NCBI GenBank assembly: GCA_045588655.1
Contig: JAZNEP010000029.1
Location: 62,001 to 126,000 of the forward strand
Length of the DNA stretch: 64,000 bases
Source of the DNA: SVFI01 sp045588655
Lineage (GTDB): Bacteria; Bacillota; Clostridia; Lachnospirales; Lachnospiraceae
Reading direction: 5' to 3'
This document shows positions 45,342 through 55,303 of this stretch, piece by piece. Every line of letters begins with the position of its first letter. Position 1 is the stretch's first letter. The notes below the pieces were generated by a model, which was not told where the DNA came from, did no database searches, and worked only from the letters and a program-made list of their open reading frames with translations. A program made the translations under genes and the position numbers.

Positions 45342-47134
45342 TGAAAACAATTTTGAGCAATCATCTGTTTTTGTGGAGGCTGTGTTTTAAAACAGCACCC
45401 GGATATATGTTGTATTACATGTATGACGGATTCCGCTATCAGTTTATTATTTTTATTGAGCATACATTGGGGATACGATATGTGTTGCATTGTGCAGAGT
45501 ATAATGAACCTTTTTGGAAAGCCCTTTTGGTGATAGGAGTTATCTTGCTAATCAATATGATACAAATTATTCCGGACGGATATTTTTATCATGCGATGGG
45601 ATTTCGGGTAAAGCCAAGATTATATAAAGCACTGAAAGAAAAGATGTATGAAAAAGCCGCAGAACTGGATTTGGCATGTTATGACAATCCGGACTATTAC
45701 AATGAATTTGTACTTGCAGTTGCAGAGGCAGAAACTTCAATCGATCGGTTTTTAGAGCTGATCAATAAGATTATGCAGAGTGTGACAATCGTCTTGACTA
45801 CAGGTGTGTTCTACCTAATGACAGATGCAATCGGTATTTTATTTGTATTGGCGTCTTTTTTACTGAACTTTTTCCTGGCAAAGGTAGTAAATAAAATAAA
45901 TTATGAAGTGCGTTTGAAGATCAATCCGATGGAAAGAAAGCGAAATTACAGCAGCAGAGTCTTTTATCTGAATGATTATGCCAAAGAACTTCGCCTCAAT
46001 CCCGAAGTTGGAGAAATTCTAAAAGAGGAGTTTGAGAAGACAGAGGATGAGATGATAAAAGAGCAGAAAAAAATTGCCAAAAAAAGAACCGGATTTATGT
46101 TTGCACAGAATTATTGCGCCGGTGATTTTATCATTGATGGTTTGTATATTGCGTATCTGATATATCAGGCAGCTGTGTTGCATACGATTGATTACAGCAA
46201 TGCGGTGGTATTATTTAACCGCACCGGAAATCTGCGCTCCGGTATGAGAGGATTTTCGGAAATAGCTCCAAAAGCGAGTGAGAATAGTATGTACGTAGAT
46301 AAAATCCGCAAATTTCTTGCGTATGAACCAAGTATTTGTCACGGTATAGGAGAAAAGGTACCGGAAAAAGCAGGTAAGCTGGAACTAAATCACGTTTCCT
46401 TCCGCTATACGGAAGAATCGGAGGAGATATTGAAGGATATCAATTTGTCAGTTGAAGCAGGGGAGAGAATTGCCATTGTGGGATATAATGGAGCAGGAAA
46501 AACAACGCTGATTAAGCTGTTGATGAGACTTTATGACCCGACGAAGGGAACGATTACCTATCACGGAAAAGATATTCGGGAATATAATCCGGATGATTAT
46601 CATAAAAAAACAGGCGTTGTATTCCAGGATTACAAGATGTATGGTGCATCCTTGCTGGAGAATGTGGTGCTGGATGATATCCCTGCAGAGGATGAGAAAA
46701 TCAGAAACAAAGTTACGGATTCGCTTGTGCATAGTGGGTTTGAAGAGCGTCTGGAAGAATTTGCAAAGGGACTGGATACACAGATCACAACGGAGTTTGA
46801 CAAAGACGGAGTCAATCTTTCCGGCGGAGAAGCACAGAAGGTAGCGATTGCCAGAGCATTTTATCGAAATGCAGATATTATGATTATGGATGAGCCAAGT
46901 AGTGCATTAGACCCGATTGCAGAGTATAACTTAAATAAAGCCATGCACAAAGCAGCAAAAGGAAAGACGGTATTTTACATTTCTCACAGACTTTCAACCA
47001 CAAGGGAAGCGGATCGTATCATTATGCTGGAAAAAGGTAGAATTATTGAACAGGGAACGCATGAGCAACTATTGGAATACAATGGACAGTATGCAAAAAT
47101 GTGGCATGCACAGGCGGGCAGATATGCAGTCTGA
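45341..47134 (+). CDS. ABC transporter, half-transporter, second of a pair
   Basis: 597 residues from a GTG at 45341 behind AAAGGGGG. Membrane domain in the first 320 residues, ATPase with GYNGAGKTT, LSGGEAQK and IMDEPSSALD. Its Walker B Glu and H-loop (ISHRLS) are intact, as in the partner, so both ATP sites could work. Neither half has a peptidase domain at its start and no precursor peptide gene is visible, so the cargo is unknown. Confidence 0.88.
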   Translation: MKTILSNHLFLWRLCFKTAPGYMLYYMYDGFRYQFIIFIEHTLGIRYVLHCAEYNEPFWKALLVIGVILLINMIQIIPDGYFYHAMGFRVKPRLYKALKEKMYEKAAELDLACYDNPDYYNEFVLAVAEAETSIDRFLELINKIMQSVTIVLTTGVFYLMTDAIGILFVLASFLLNFFLAKVVNKINYEVRLKINPMERKRNYSSRVFYLNDYAKELRLNPEVGEILKEEFEKTEDEMIKEQKKIAKKRTGFMFAQNYCAGDFIIDGLYIAYLIYQAAVLHTIDYSNAVVLFNRTGNLRSGMRGFSEIAPKASENSMYVDKIRKFLAYEPSICHGIGEKVPEKAGKLELNHVSFRYTEESEEILKDINLSVEAGERIAIVGYNGAGKTTLIKLLMRLYDPTKGTITYHGKDIREYNPDDYHKKTGVVFQDYKMYGASLLENVVLDDIPAEDEKIRNKVTDSLVHSGFEERLEEFAKGLDTQITTEFDKDGVNLSGGEAQKVAIARAFYRNADIMIMDEPSSALDPIAEYNLNKAMHKAAKGKTVFYISHRLSTTREADRIIMLEKGRIIEQGTHEQLLEYNGQYAKMWHAQAGRYAV

Positions 47135-47146
47135 TGCAAAATGAGC

Positions 47147-47189
47147 AGAGGGTATCTCGTAAGACAGAGCATGTCTTTGGATACCCTCT
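47147..47189. terminator. Bidirectional terminator between convergent genes
   Basis: AGAGGGTATC and GATACCCTCT form a ten-base stem with a smaller inner hairpin (AGACA/TGTCT). It separates the exporter from the minus-strand Spo0A-C gene. Confidence 0.65.
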
Positions 47190-47197
47190 AAATTTCA

Positions 47198-47617
47198 TTA
47201 CTTCACATTTTCCATATTAGAAATGTAGTAGAATAAGCGCGCCAGAAAAAGTGAATTGGTCGGAACACCTTTGCCCGGATTTACACAGTTAATGAAAATC
47301 TGATCTATGACATGAACATTACCGCGAAGCCATGCAATGTTGATGGCGTGTCGGATTGCGCGTTCAACTCTTGACGAGGTGGATCCATACTTATGAGCAA
47401 TGTCAATATATAAGCCTTTCGTCACATGTTTTAAATACAAAGGATTTGATAATATCATATGTAATGCTTCTACTAAATACATGTATCCAAGCAAATTTGG
47501 TGGAATTCCGATGGATAGCAGAATCTCATGAATTGTGTTTGTTTCCGCATTCGTATTAAAGGAAACAATATTTGGTTGATAAGTTGCTGGTTGATTCATT
47601 ACAGTTTGTGCATTCAT
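47198..47617 (-). CDS. Free-standing Spo0A C-terminal DNA-binding domain protein
   Basis: 139 residues from the minus-strand ATG at 47617, which has AAAAGGAG upstream; the frame extends to 47647 without a site. After a 35-residue polar tail the sequence follows the Spo0A effector domain: IHEILLSIGIPPNLLGYMYL, YIDIAHKYGSTSSRVERAIRHAI (recognition helix) and PGKGVPTNSLFLARL. The receiver domain that controls Spo0A is missing. It could bind 0A boxes constitutively and compete with Spo0A. Divergent from the S24-like regulator. Confidence 0.87.
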   Translation of the reverse strand: MNAQTVMNQPATYQPNIVSFNTNAETNTIHEILLSIGIPPNLLGYMYLVEALHMILSNPLYLKHVTKGLYIDIAHKYGSTSSRVERAIRHAINIAWLRGNVHVIDQIFINCVNPGKGVPTNSLFLARLFYYISNMENVK

Positions 47618-47662
47618 ATTTTTTTCTCCTTTTTTTTTGCTAAGCAAAGTTTATTGCATGTA

Positions 47663-47691
47663 TTGACAATAAAAAATATTTTTTGTAACAT
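47663..47691 (+). promoter_or_regulatory. Promoter of the S24-like regulator
   Basis: TTGACA at 47663-47668, 17-base spacer, TAACAT at 47686-47691. Confidence 0.65.
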
Positions 47692-47715
47692 TTTGTTTGT
47701 CGAAAATCATGTATG

Positions 47716-47737
47716 TGTGTGTTAAATTTGACACACA
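47716..47737. promoter_or_regulatory. 22-bp near-perfect palindrome, likely autoregulatory operator
   Basis: TGTGTGTT-AAATTT-GACACACA reads the same on both strands except one base pair. It lies between the promoter and the ribosome binding site of the S24-like gene, where a bound repressor would block transcription. Confidence 0.7.
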
Positions 47738-47749
47738 GGAAGGGGAACG

Positions 47750-48445
47750 ATGGAAAAGATTTTAAGTGACAGATTGAAACAGCTTTTGGCAACGAGAGAT
47801 ATCTCACTTGCAGAATTTGCTGAAATGTGTAACCTGCCACTAGAGACAGTGCGCAATATTTATTACGCAAGAACCCAGGATCCGAAGGTGTCAACGATTA
47901 TGGCGATGGCGGATGCTCTTAATCTGGGAGTGAATTGTCTCATGGGAAAATGTTCTCATACAAAAGAAGAAAGGCACATTATTGAGCTGTATCGTCAGTG
48001 CGGAAGTCATGGAAAAAGCGTGATTGAGCTGATTGCAAAGTATGAGGCCATTTCAGCCAAAGCAGAAAGAGATACTTTAGGGAAACACAAGATTCCTTGT
48101 ATTCTGCCGAAAGGAAGCATCAGAGGCGGAATTGTCTACGATGAATGTGAAACAATAGAGATCGATACATCCGTTGAGGAGGCTTATGTCGGAATCCAGA
48201 TGCCGACAAATGATCTTGCACCGGTCTATTGCAAAGGAGACATTCTTCTTTATGAAAACCGATTTCCGGCGCATGAGGAATATGGAGCTTTCTTTAAAGG
48301 AAAGAGAGTCTATATTCGCCAGTATTTGGAAGAAGATAAACAGTATCGACTGCGAAGTATACACGATGAAAACAGAGATTTAATCTTTACCCGCATGGAC
48401 CAGATTGATTATATCGGAACGTGTATCGGTGTGCTGAGAGAATAA
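47750..48445 (+). CDS. HTH regulator with degenerate S24/LexA-like peptidase domain
   Basis: 231 residues. HTH in residues 8-62 (ISLAEFAEMCNLPLETVRNI). The C-terminal half resembles the LexA/phage-repressor autoproteolysis domain (MPTNDLAPVYCKGDILLY and VYIRQY). Active LexA-type proteins have Ser in the GDSM position and Lys in VKR; here they read TND and IRQ, so self-cleavage is probably impossible and the domain may serve for dimerization only. GGAAGGGG precedes the start and a strong terminator ends the gene. Confidence 0.78.
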   Translation: MEKILSDRLKQLLATRDISLAEFAEMCNLPLETVRNIYYARTQDPKVSTIMAMADALNLGVNCLMGKCSHTKEERHIIELYRQCGSHGKSVIELIAKYEAISAKAERDTLGKHKIPCILPKGSIRGGIVYDECETIEIDTSVEEAYVGIQMPTNDLAPVYCKGDILLYENRFPAHEEYGAFFKGKRVYIRQYLEEDKQYRLRSIHDENRDLIFTRMDQIDYIGTCIGVLRE

Positions 48446-48464
48446 AATAGAGTAAGAAATAGAT

Positions 48465-48501
48465 TCAAAGATATGCAAATTTGCATATCTTTGATTTTTT
48501 T
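48465..48501 (+). terminator. Perfect-palindrome terminator
   Basis: A 30-base perfect inverted repeat (48465-48494, arms starting TCAAAGATATGC) with T7 downstream. Confidence 0.85.
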
Positions 48502-48588
48502 ACACCTTTTTTCGCAATTATAGTGTATGATGATTGAGAGTAATGAGAGTGTACAAAAAGATAAAATATAAATTGGAGGATGTAGCAA

Positions 48589-51500
48589 ATGAAAAAAGTG
48601 ATTTCATGTATGCTTGCGTTGCTTTTATTCATTGGAAATATTTCTATGTTTCCGATGCAGGTAAAGGCAGAGGGTGTGGACAAGACATACACATTTAATG
48701 ACATGGCGGTAGCGACCGAATGGGGTGTGACGTCCAGTGTCTCAGCAGACGGAGAGCTTGAAATAAGTTTTCAGGATCAGTATCAGTCACAGTTTTATAA
48801 TATTCCGAGTGACATTGATGTGTCTGCAATCACAAAGGTGACGTTTGATGTATCGGAAGGAAATGCTGCTGATTTGGCATTTAAGTTACATACGCAGGCG
48901 GATTATGATTCCACCAACAAGGAAGGAACACCGGTTTCATACGGAAATCCGGAAATTATTCCTACTGAGGGAGCAGATGTATTGTATTTTTCTATTATGT
49001 CGCTCAATGGTGGAACCACAACAGCAAAAATCAAAAGCGTAACATTCTCACTTACGGGGGACGGAAAAAAAGAAGACGGTCCGTTTACATCGGAAGTGAA
49101 CGAAAGTTATGGTGAAAATGTAATCGTAAACGGTAATTTTGACACAGATGATTTTTCTGCATGGAATGTAGAGCAGGGGGCAGCAAGTTTTCAGACGGCT
49201 GTCAGCGACACACCGATTGTCGATGATATTGTGAATTATGCGGTGATTTCGGACAGAACACAGCCGTCCGATTGCTTTGCGCAGGATATCACGACGGTGG
49301 TTGAGAACGGTCATACCTACGCATATGAATTTTACGCCATGCTTTCCGATGATTATGAGGGAGCGCCGGCCAATCAGAGACAGGTTGATTTTGCTCCATA
49401 CGTGGTAAGTGATGGAAATACCACCTATCTGGGCTCTTATTCTGCGGAATTGTCAGGTTCTTGCAGTCAGCAGCTGACACCTGGGGTTTGGACTAAATTT
49501 TCCGGAAGTTTTAAGGTGGCAGCAACCGGCAATTTGGATAAAGTTGTCATTCGTTTACTGGAGCAGGGAACCGATTATGGTGCAGGAGAGTGTGTACTTG
49601 GTGATTACTATGTAGCGGCTGTTTCTTTGAGAGACATGAACCTTGCTACAGCAAGTATTGAAAAAGAGGTACCGAATCTGAAGGATACCTTTTTGGCGGA
49701 TTTTGGCGATGATATTATTGCAGGTGTTTCTTTGGTAGGTTCTGAGCTTGCGGATAAAACGCTTATGGAGCTGGTAACGAAGCATTTTAACAGTGTGACC
49801 ATCGGAAATGAATTAAAACCGGATGCACTGTTTAATTATAGCAACGGGACCTGTCCGGGAACGACAACAGAAACACTCAATGGAAAGAGTATAGAGGTTC
49901 CGGTGCTGGATTATTCCCGTGCAGAGCAGATTTTGGATTATATTGTAGAGTGGAATACCAATCACCCGGAAGATCAGATTAAAGTAAGGGGTCATGTGTT
50001 GGTGTGGCATTCGCAGACACCGGAATGGTTTTTCCATGAAGATTATGATAAGACAAAAGATTATGTTTCGGCAGAAGTAATGAACCAGCGTTTGGAATGG
50101 TATATCAAGACTGTTTTAACACATTTTACCGGCGAGGACAGTAAATATAAGGATTTATTTTATGGCTGGGATGTGGTAAATGAGGCTGTCAGTGACAGCA
50201 CAGGTACCTATCGTAGTGATGTGGAAAGCGGAAGTGACAGCCTGACAGATGATACACATGGATCAAAGTCAAGTTGGTGGAAAGTATATCAGAGTAACGA
50301 ATTTATTATCAATGCATTTCGCTATGCAAACCAGTATGCACCGGAGAATCTGGAGCTTTACTACAATGACTACAATGAGGCAACACCTTCTAAGGTAGGA
50401 CCGATTGCGGAATTGCTCAAAGCAGTAAAAGAAGCAGAAGGAACCAGAATTGACGGAATGGGTATGCAGGGTCATTATTATCTGGATTCCCCGACCATAG
50501 AGCAGTTTGAAGAAGCAGCTCGCACATATGCGGATATTGTAGGAAAAATTCAGCTGACAGAGCTTGATATCCGTGCAAGCAGTGAGTTTGACGGTACGGA
50601 AGCGACCATGAAATCCGAGTATAACAAACAGGCGTATCGTTATAAAGAGATTTATGAAAATCTGAAGAAATTGCAGAGTGAAGGCGTAGAAGTCGGTGGT
50701 ATGATTATCTGGGGTGTGATTGACGGAAATTCATGGCTGCAATCAAATGCAGATGTCGGTGGTGGTGCGGACGGAACACAGACACAGTGTCCGCTTTTGT
50801 TTGATGACAATTATAAAGTAAAACCGGCATTTTGGGGAATTGTGGACCCAAGTAAGTTAGAGCCACCGACTCAGAAAATTTCGTTTAGTTTAAGTGAGCA
50901 ATCTGTATTTGAGGGAAATCCGTCCTACACCTTCGCGCAGGATGCAGTAGAAGTAACATTTACACCAATCTGGAACCGGGAAGGCGTTCAGGTTCTTGTG
51001 GATGTGAAGGATGAAACAGAAGATGCAGAGGATGCAGTGACTGTGTTCATAGACAAGAATAATAGCAAAACGGCAGGTATTTCTCCAAAATCAGTGACTG
51101 TTTCACGAAGCGAAGGAACAGGTACGGACACAGGCTATCAGGTGACACTTGCAGTTTCGATGGAAGAGTTAGAGATTTCTAAGGTCATCGGGTTTGACCT
51201 GATGGTGACAGACGGTGCAACTAAGATTGCATTTAACGATAAGACATTGGGTGCAGAGACAGGTACTCAATATTATGCGGAAGCGGTATTAAAGCCGTTT
51301 GTTTCGATTCCGAAAGGAACCGTTACGATTGACGGAGAATCAGAGGAAGAATGGAATAAGGCAGTGGAAGTTCCTCTTTCCATTTCTCTTGGTGCGCAGG
51401 CTACTTCCAAGGTTAAGCTGCTTTGGGACGAAAAAGCGCTTTATGTTTATGCCGTGGTAGAAGATGCGGTTCTCAATAAGCAAAATGAAGAAGTGCATCA

Positions 51501-52008
51501 GCAGGATTCATTTGAGATCTTTATTGACGAAAAGAATTCCAAGACAGATAGTTATGCAGCGGAACATAAACAGTATCGAATCAATTATGAAAACGAAGAA
51601 TCGTTCAATGGTGAAGCATGTCTGGATGAAAATTCAGAAACGTTTGCCAAGACAACAGACAATGGATATGTGATTGAAGCCGCTTTCAAATGGACTGAAA
51701 TGACACCGGAGCAAGAGGCACTCATCGGGCTGGAGCTTCAGATTAATGATGCGGATGCAACCGGTAACCGTATCGGTACAGTAAGCTGGTACGATGAGAG
51801 TGGATCCGGTTGGAGTAATCCGGCGGTATTTGGTGTCGCAAGACTGGTAGATGCGTTGGAATCACAGTCACTTGTTGAGGAGCCGGGGCTAGAGATCGTA
51901 GATGCGGAAGAAGAGGAAGAAAGTTCCGGAGTACCTATCGCAGTGATTGCAGCCTGTCTTCTTGGTACGGTCAGTTCTTGTCTTTACGTAAGGAAAAAGA
52001 ATAAATAG
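48589..52008 (+). CDS. Modular cell-surface endo-1,4-beta-xylanase (CBM22-GH10-CBM9-like-TM)
   Basis: 1139 residues. Signal peptide (1-28, VKAEG), a beta-sandwich (30-160), a CBM22-type module (about 175-350; NVIVNGNFDTDDFSAW), then the GH10 barrel (about 365-760) with VRGHVLVWHSQTPEWF, acid/base E532 in WDVVNEAVSD and nucleophile E658 in LTELDIRAS. Two CBM9-like modules follow (about 780-910 and 915-1090; both with FIDxKNSKT), then a C-terminal membrane helix and KKNK stop-transfer, so it is anchored with the enzyme outside. It cuts xylan chains. The GH39-GH43 gene starts 35 bases later. Confidence 0.93.
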   Translation: MKKVISCMLALLLFIGNISMFPMQVKAEGVDKTYTFNDMAVATEWGVTSSVSADGELEISFQDQYQSQFYNIPSDIDVSAITKVTFDVSEGNAADLAFKLHTQADYDSTNKEGTPVSYGNPEIIPTEGADVLYFSIMSLNGGTTTAKIKSVTFSLTGDGKKEDGPFTSEVNESYGENVIVNGNFDTDDFSAWNVEQGAASFQTAVSDTPIVDDIVNYAVISDRTQPSDCFAQDITTVVENGHTYAYEFYAMLSDDYEGAPANQRQVDFAPYVVSDGNTTYLGSYSAELSGSCSQQLTPGVWTKFSGSFKVAATGNLDKVVIRLLEQGTDYGAGECVLGDYYVAAVSLRDMNLATASIEKEVPNLKDTFLADFGDDIIAGVSLVGSELADKTLMELVTKHFNSVTIGNELKPDALFNYSNGTCPGTTTETLNGKSIEVPVLDYSRAEQILDYIVEWNTNHPEDQIKVRGHVLVWHSQTPEWFFHEDYDKTKDYVSAEVMNQRLEWYIKTVLTHFTGEDSKYKDLFYGWDVVNEAVSDSTGTYRSDVESGSDSLTDDTHGSKSSWWKVYQSNEFIINAFRYANQYAPENLELYYNDYNEATPSKVGPIAELLKAVKEAEGTRIDGMGMQGHYYLDSPTIEQFEEAARTYADIVGKIQLTELDIRASSEFDGTEATMKSEYNKQAYRYKEIYENLKKLQSEGVEVGGMIIWGVIDGNSWLQSNADVGGGADGTQTQCPLLFDDNYKVKPAFWGIVDPSKLEPPTQKISFSLSEQSVFEGNPSYTFAQDAVEVTFTPIWNREGVQVLVDVKDETEDAEDAVTVFIDKNNSKTAGISPKSVTVSRSEGTGTDTGYQVTLAVSMEELEISKVIGFDLMVTDGATKIAFNDKTLGAETGTQYYAEAVLKPFVSIPKGTVTIDGESEEEWNKAVEVPLSISLGAQATSKVKLLWDEKALYVYAVVEDAVLNKQNEEVHQQDSFEIFIDEKNSKTDSYAAEHKQYRINYENEESFNGEACLDENSETFAKTTDNGYVIEAAFKWTEMTPEQEALIGLELQINDADATGNRIGTVSWYDESGSGWSNPAVFGVARLVDALESQSLVEEPGLEIVDAEEEEESSGVPIAVIAACLLGTVSSCLYVRKKNK

Positions 52009-52043
52009 TTTTGGGTAAAAAGCAGAAATCCAGGGGGGTTGTT

Positions 52044-55000
52044 ATGCAGAGAAAGAGAGTTATCATTGAAAAAAATAATGAAGTAAGATTCCATAATCAG
52101 GTGGATTATTGTATCGGTACCGGAAGAATGGGTCTTGCATTGCAAAAAGAATACCAAAAGCAACTCAAATTGGTGCAGGAAAAGATTGGCTTTTCACATA
52201 TCAGAGGACATGGGTTGTTTTGTGATGACATGGCGATTTATCAGGAACATGAGGTGGACGGAGAGAGAATTGTAGAATATAACTTTACCTATTTGGATAT
52301 GGTGATGGACAGCTACAAAGAGATGGGACTAAAACCGTTTTTGGAACTGGGATTTATGCCAAGCAAGCTTGCAAGCGGAACGCAGACCGTCTTCTATTGG
52401 AAGGGGAACACTACTCCACCTAAATCCTATGAGGATTGGAAGGCTTTGGTACAGGCATTGCTTTATCATCTGATGGAGCGTTATGGTGCAGACGAAGTAG
52501 TGACCTGGCCGGTGGAAGTATGGAATGAGCCAAATCTTCCGGGCTTTTGGGAAAAAGCAGATATGCAGGAATATTTTAAACTGTTCCAAAATTCCTTTGA
52601 GGCGGTCAAAGAAGTGGACAAGCGATTCCGTGTCGGTGGTCCTGCTGTCTGCGGAGGAAGCGATAAAATCTGGATTAAGGCATTTATGGAGTTTTGTAAA
52701 GAAAACAAAATCGCGGTGGATTTTATTACGCGACACCATTATACGACAGAGTTTCCGGATTATGTGGGGCATTACGGTTATGCAGAATTGATGGATCCGG
52801 AAAATCAGGAAGACGGTTTTGCAGGTCTGCATTCTACAAGGGAGATTATTGATAGTTTCCCTGAATATAAGGGCCTGGAAATCCATATTACAGAATTTAA
52901 TACCTCGTATATACCGAATTGTCCGTTGCATGATACCAATCAAAATGCAGCCTATATAGCACATCAGCTTTCGAGGTTGGGAGATGACAACGAATCCTAT
53001 TCTTATTGGACGTTTGGCGACATTTTTGAGGAAGTCGGAGTACCGTATACCCCGTTTCACGGAGGATTTGGTTTGGTAGCAAATGGTTGCATTCCTAAGC
53101 CAACGTTCTGGACTTTTGCTTTTTTCAAAAAGTTAAAAGAAGGTCAGGGCGTGTGTGTACATAGAGATGACAATAGTGTCATTATGAGAACGGGAGATGG
53201 AGAATACCGGGGTGTATTCTGGAATCATACTCTAAAAAGAAATGAAAATAGTATGGAATTTACATGTGAGCTGGAAGTGTCCGGTAAAGAGTATTGCCTA
53301 ATTACGAAGAGAGTGGATGAGGAGACGACTAATCCACTAAAAGTATGGCATGATATGGGAGAACCGACGCATCTGACCGAGCAGCAGCATGAAATATTGC
53401 TGGGAGCATCACAGCCATATGTACAATCGGAAACCAAGAAAGCAACAAATAGTAAGCTGGAGCTAACTTTTGCCCTGGAAGAAAATGCGGTTATCTACTT
53501 TGAATTACAGCAGGTAAACAGAGTCTCCGATCGAGGATATTCCTATGAACGTGTGATGCAAAAGCCGGCATTGAATCCTTTGACAAAACTGGATTTTCCG
53601 GATCCGGATGTGATACGCGTGGAGGATACCTATTACATGGTTAGTACAACCATGCACTTTATGCCGGGGTGTGAGATTTTACAATCTTATGATTTGGTGC
53701 ATTGGGAGCATGTGTGTTATGTATATGACAGGTTGGACGGAACGAAGGGACAGAAACTGGAAGATGGACAGAATATATACGGAAAGGGAATGTGGGCAGC
53801 AACACTGCGTTTCCATAAAAACCGTTTTTATATTGTGTTTGTGGCAAACGATACAGGAAAGACCTATTTGTTTACTTCCGATCGCATAGACGGAGAGTGG
53901 GAGAAGCGTACGATAGAAGGATTCTATCATGATTGTTCCCTGCTCTTTGACGAGGACGATAAAGTATATCTCGCCTACGGAAACAAGGATATTTATTTGG
54001 TTGAGCTTAAGGAGGATTTAAGTGGACCGAAGGAAGGTGGTCTTAGCCGCCTTGTTGTCAGTGATGAAGGAAATGAGAGACTTGGTTATGAAGGAGCTCA
54101 TTTTTATAAAATAAACGGTAAGTACTATCTGTTCTTTATCCACTCTCTCCCGGACCGTTGGAGACGTGTCGAAGCCTGCTTTGTCGCAGACTCCTTGGAT
54201 GGAGAATGGAAAGGTCAAGATATCCTAAATGATGATATGGGTTACTGCGGACAGGGTGTGGCGCAAGGAGGAATTGTGGACACACCGGAAGGAAACTGGT
54301 ATGCGATCCTGTTTCAGGATAGGGGTGCGGTAGGAAGAATACCGGTTCTAATCCCTGTGACATGGGAAAATGATTTTCCGGTCTTTGGAAGAAATGGTTG
54401 TATTCCGGACACATTTGCGATAGAAAACAACCATGCTGGTTATCCGTATACACCGCTTGTACAGAGTGACGATTTTCGCGGAGCAGATGCATTAGATAAG
54501 GCAGAAGCCAGAAGATGGTATGGTAGTTTTGGATTTAAGAGTGTGTGGCAGTTTAACCATGAACCGGATTTGTCATTGATAGATTGGGACAAAACGGAAG
54601 GAAAAGTTCGCATCAAAACAGACCGCACGTGTGAACATGTGACACAGGCTAAAAATGTATTGACGCAAAGAATGTCATATCCGGGAGCTGTGGGAGAAGT
54701 GACTGTAGATGCACAACACCTGCAGGAAGGCGATATTGCAGGAATTTGTGCACTCCAAGGATGTTATGGTTTGGTCGGTGTAACAAAGAGAGACGGAAAA
54801 AAATATGTTGTTATGATAAGTAAGCAGGCAGAGGATGACACCTTGCAGGCTGCGACAAACAAAGAGTGTTGGGAACAGGAATGGGAAGCCTATCCGATAG
54901 AAGGAGATACGGTGCAGTTTAAAATAGAAGCAGCCTTTGAAAATATGAAAGATGAGGCAAAATTCTATTATAAAGATGGGTACCGATGGAAAAAAATCGG

Positions 55001-55127
55001 TAACGCGCATAAGCTGTATTTTAAGCTGGATCATTTTACCGGTTGCAGGTTTGGGCTGTTTGTGTATTCCACAAAACAATCCGGAGGAGAAGCGGCCTTT
55101 TCCAATTTTGTATATAGACAAAGATAA
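52044..55127 (+). CDS. Bifunctional GH39-GH43 xylosidase/arabinofuranosidase-type enzyme, cytoplasmic
   Basis: 1027 residues from the ATG at 52044 (AGGGGGG site); the frame runs up to a TTG at 52011 without a site. Residues 1-500: GH39 beta-xylosidase fold with acid/base E162 (VWNEPN) and nucleophile E284 (ITEFNTSY). Residues 510-810: five-bladed GH43 domain with the base Asp near 520 (FPDPDV), the modulating Asp in YHDCSLLF and the acid Glu in YEGAHFYK. The last 200 residues are a beta-sandwich of the GH43 C2 type. No signal peptide, so it would hydrolyse imported xylo-oligosaccharides released by the GH10 enzyme. One polypeptide with both families is uncommon. Confidence 0.9.
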   Translation: MQRKRVIIEKNNEVRFHNQVDYCIGTGRMGLALQKEYQKQLKLVQEKIGFSHIRGHGLFCDDMAIYQEHEVDGERIVEYNFTYLDMVMDSYKEMGLKPFLELGFMPSKLASGTQTVFYWKGNTTPPKSYEDWKALVQALLYHLMERYGADEVVTWPVEVWNEPNLPGFWEKADMQEYFKLFQNSFEAVKEVDKRFRVGGPAVCGGSDKIWIKAFMEFCKENKIAVDFITRHHYTTEFPDYVGHYGYAELMDPENQEDGFAGLHSTREIIDSFPEYKGLEIHITEFNTSYIPNCPLHDTNQNAAYIAHQLSRLGDDNESYSYWTFGDIFEEVGVPYTPFHGGFGLVANGCIPKPTFWTFAFFKKLKEGQGVCVHRDDNSVIMRTGDGEYRGVFWNHTLKRNENSMEFTCELEVSGKEYCLITKRVDEETTNPLKVWHDMGEPTHLTEQQHEILLGASQPYVQSETKKATNSKLELTFALEENAVIYFELQQVNRVSDRGYSYERVMQKPALNPLTKLDFPDPDVIRVEDTYYMVSTTMHFMPGCEILQSYDLVHWEHVCYVYDRLDGTKGQKLEDGQNIYGKGMWAATLRFHKNRFYIVFVANDTGKTYLFTSDRIDGEWEKRTIEGFYHDCSLLFDEDDKVYLAYGNKDIYLVELKEDLSGPKEGGLSRLVVSDEGNERLGYEGAHFYKINGKYYLFFIHSLPDRWRRVEACFVADSLDGEWKGQDILNDDMGYCGQGVAQGGIVDTPEGNWYAILFQDRGAVGRIPVLIPVTWENDFPVFGRNGCIPDTFAIENNHAGYPYTPLVQSDDFRGADALDKAEARRWYGSFGFKSVWQFNHEPDLSLIDWDKTEGKVRIKTDRTCEHVTQAKNVLTQRMSYPGAVGEVTVDAQHLQEGDIAGICALQGCYGLVGVTKRDGKKYVVMISKQAEDDTLQAATNKECWEQEWEAYPIEGDTVQFKIEAAFENMKDEAKFYYKDGYRWKKIGNAHKLYFKLDHFTGCRFGLFVYSTKQSGGEAAFSNFVYRQR

Positions 55128-55221
55128 GGAATCCTTATGAATAATTTCTTTGTCTGACAGAATATACTAAACGTATGAAAAAAAGACAGGTAAAGGACGA
55201 AAAGATATACGTTAGAAACCC

Positions 55222-55250
55222 TTGAAAAAAATGCTCTAAAGTGGTAATCT
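55222..55250 (+). promoter_or_regulatory. Predicted promoter of the DUF1846 gene
   Basis: TTGAAA at 55222-55227, 17 bases, TAATCT at 55245-55250. Upstream, ATACTAAAC (55164 region) can pair with GTTTAGTAT (55252 region, followed by T), which may also end the xylosidase transcript. Confidence 0.5.
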
Positions 55251-55303
55251 AGTTTAGTATTTTTTGTTGCGGGACATCGATGAAAAAGAAAGGAAATGCG
55301 TGC

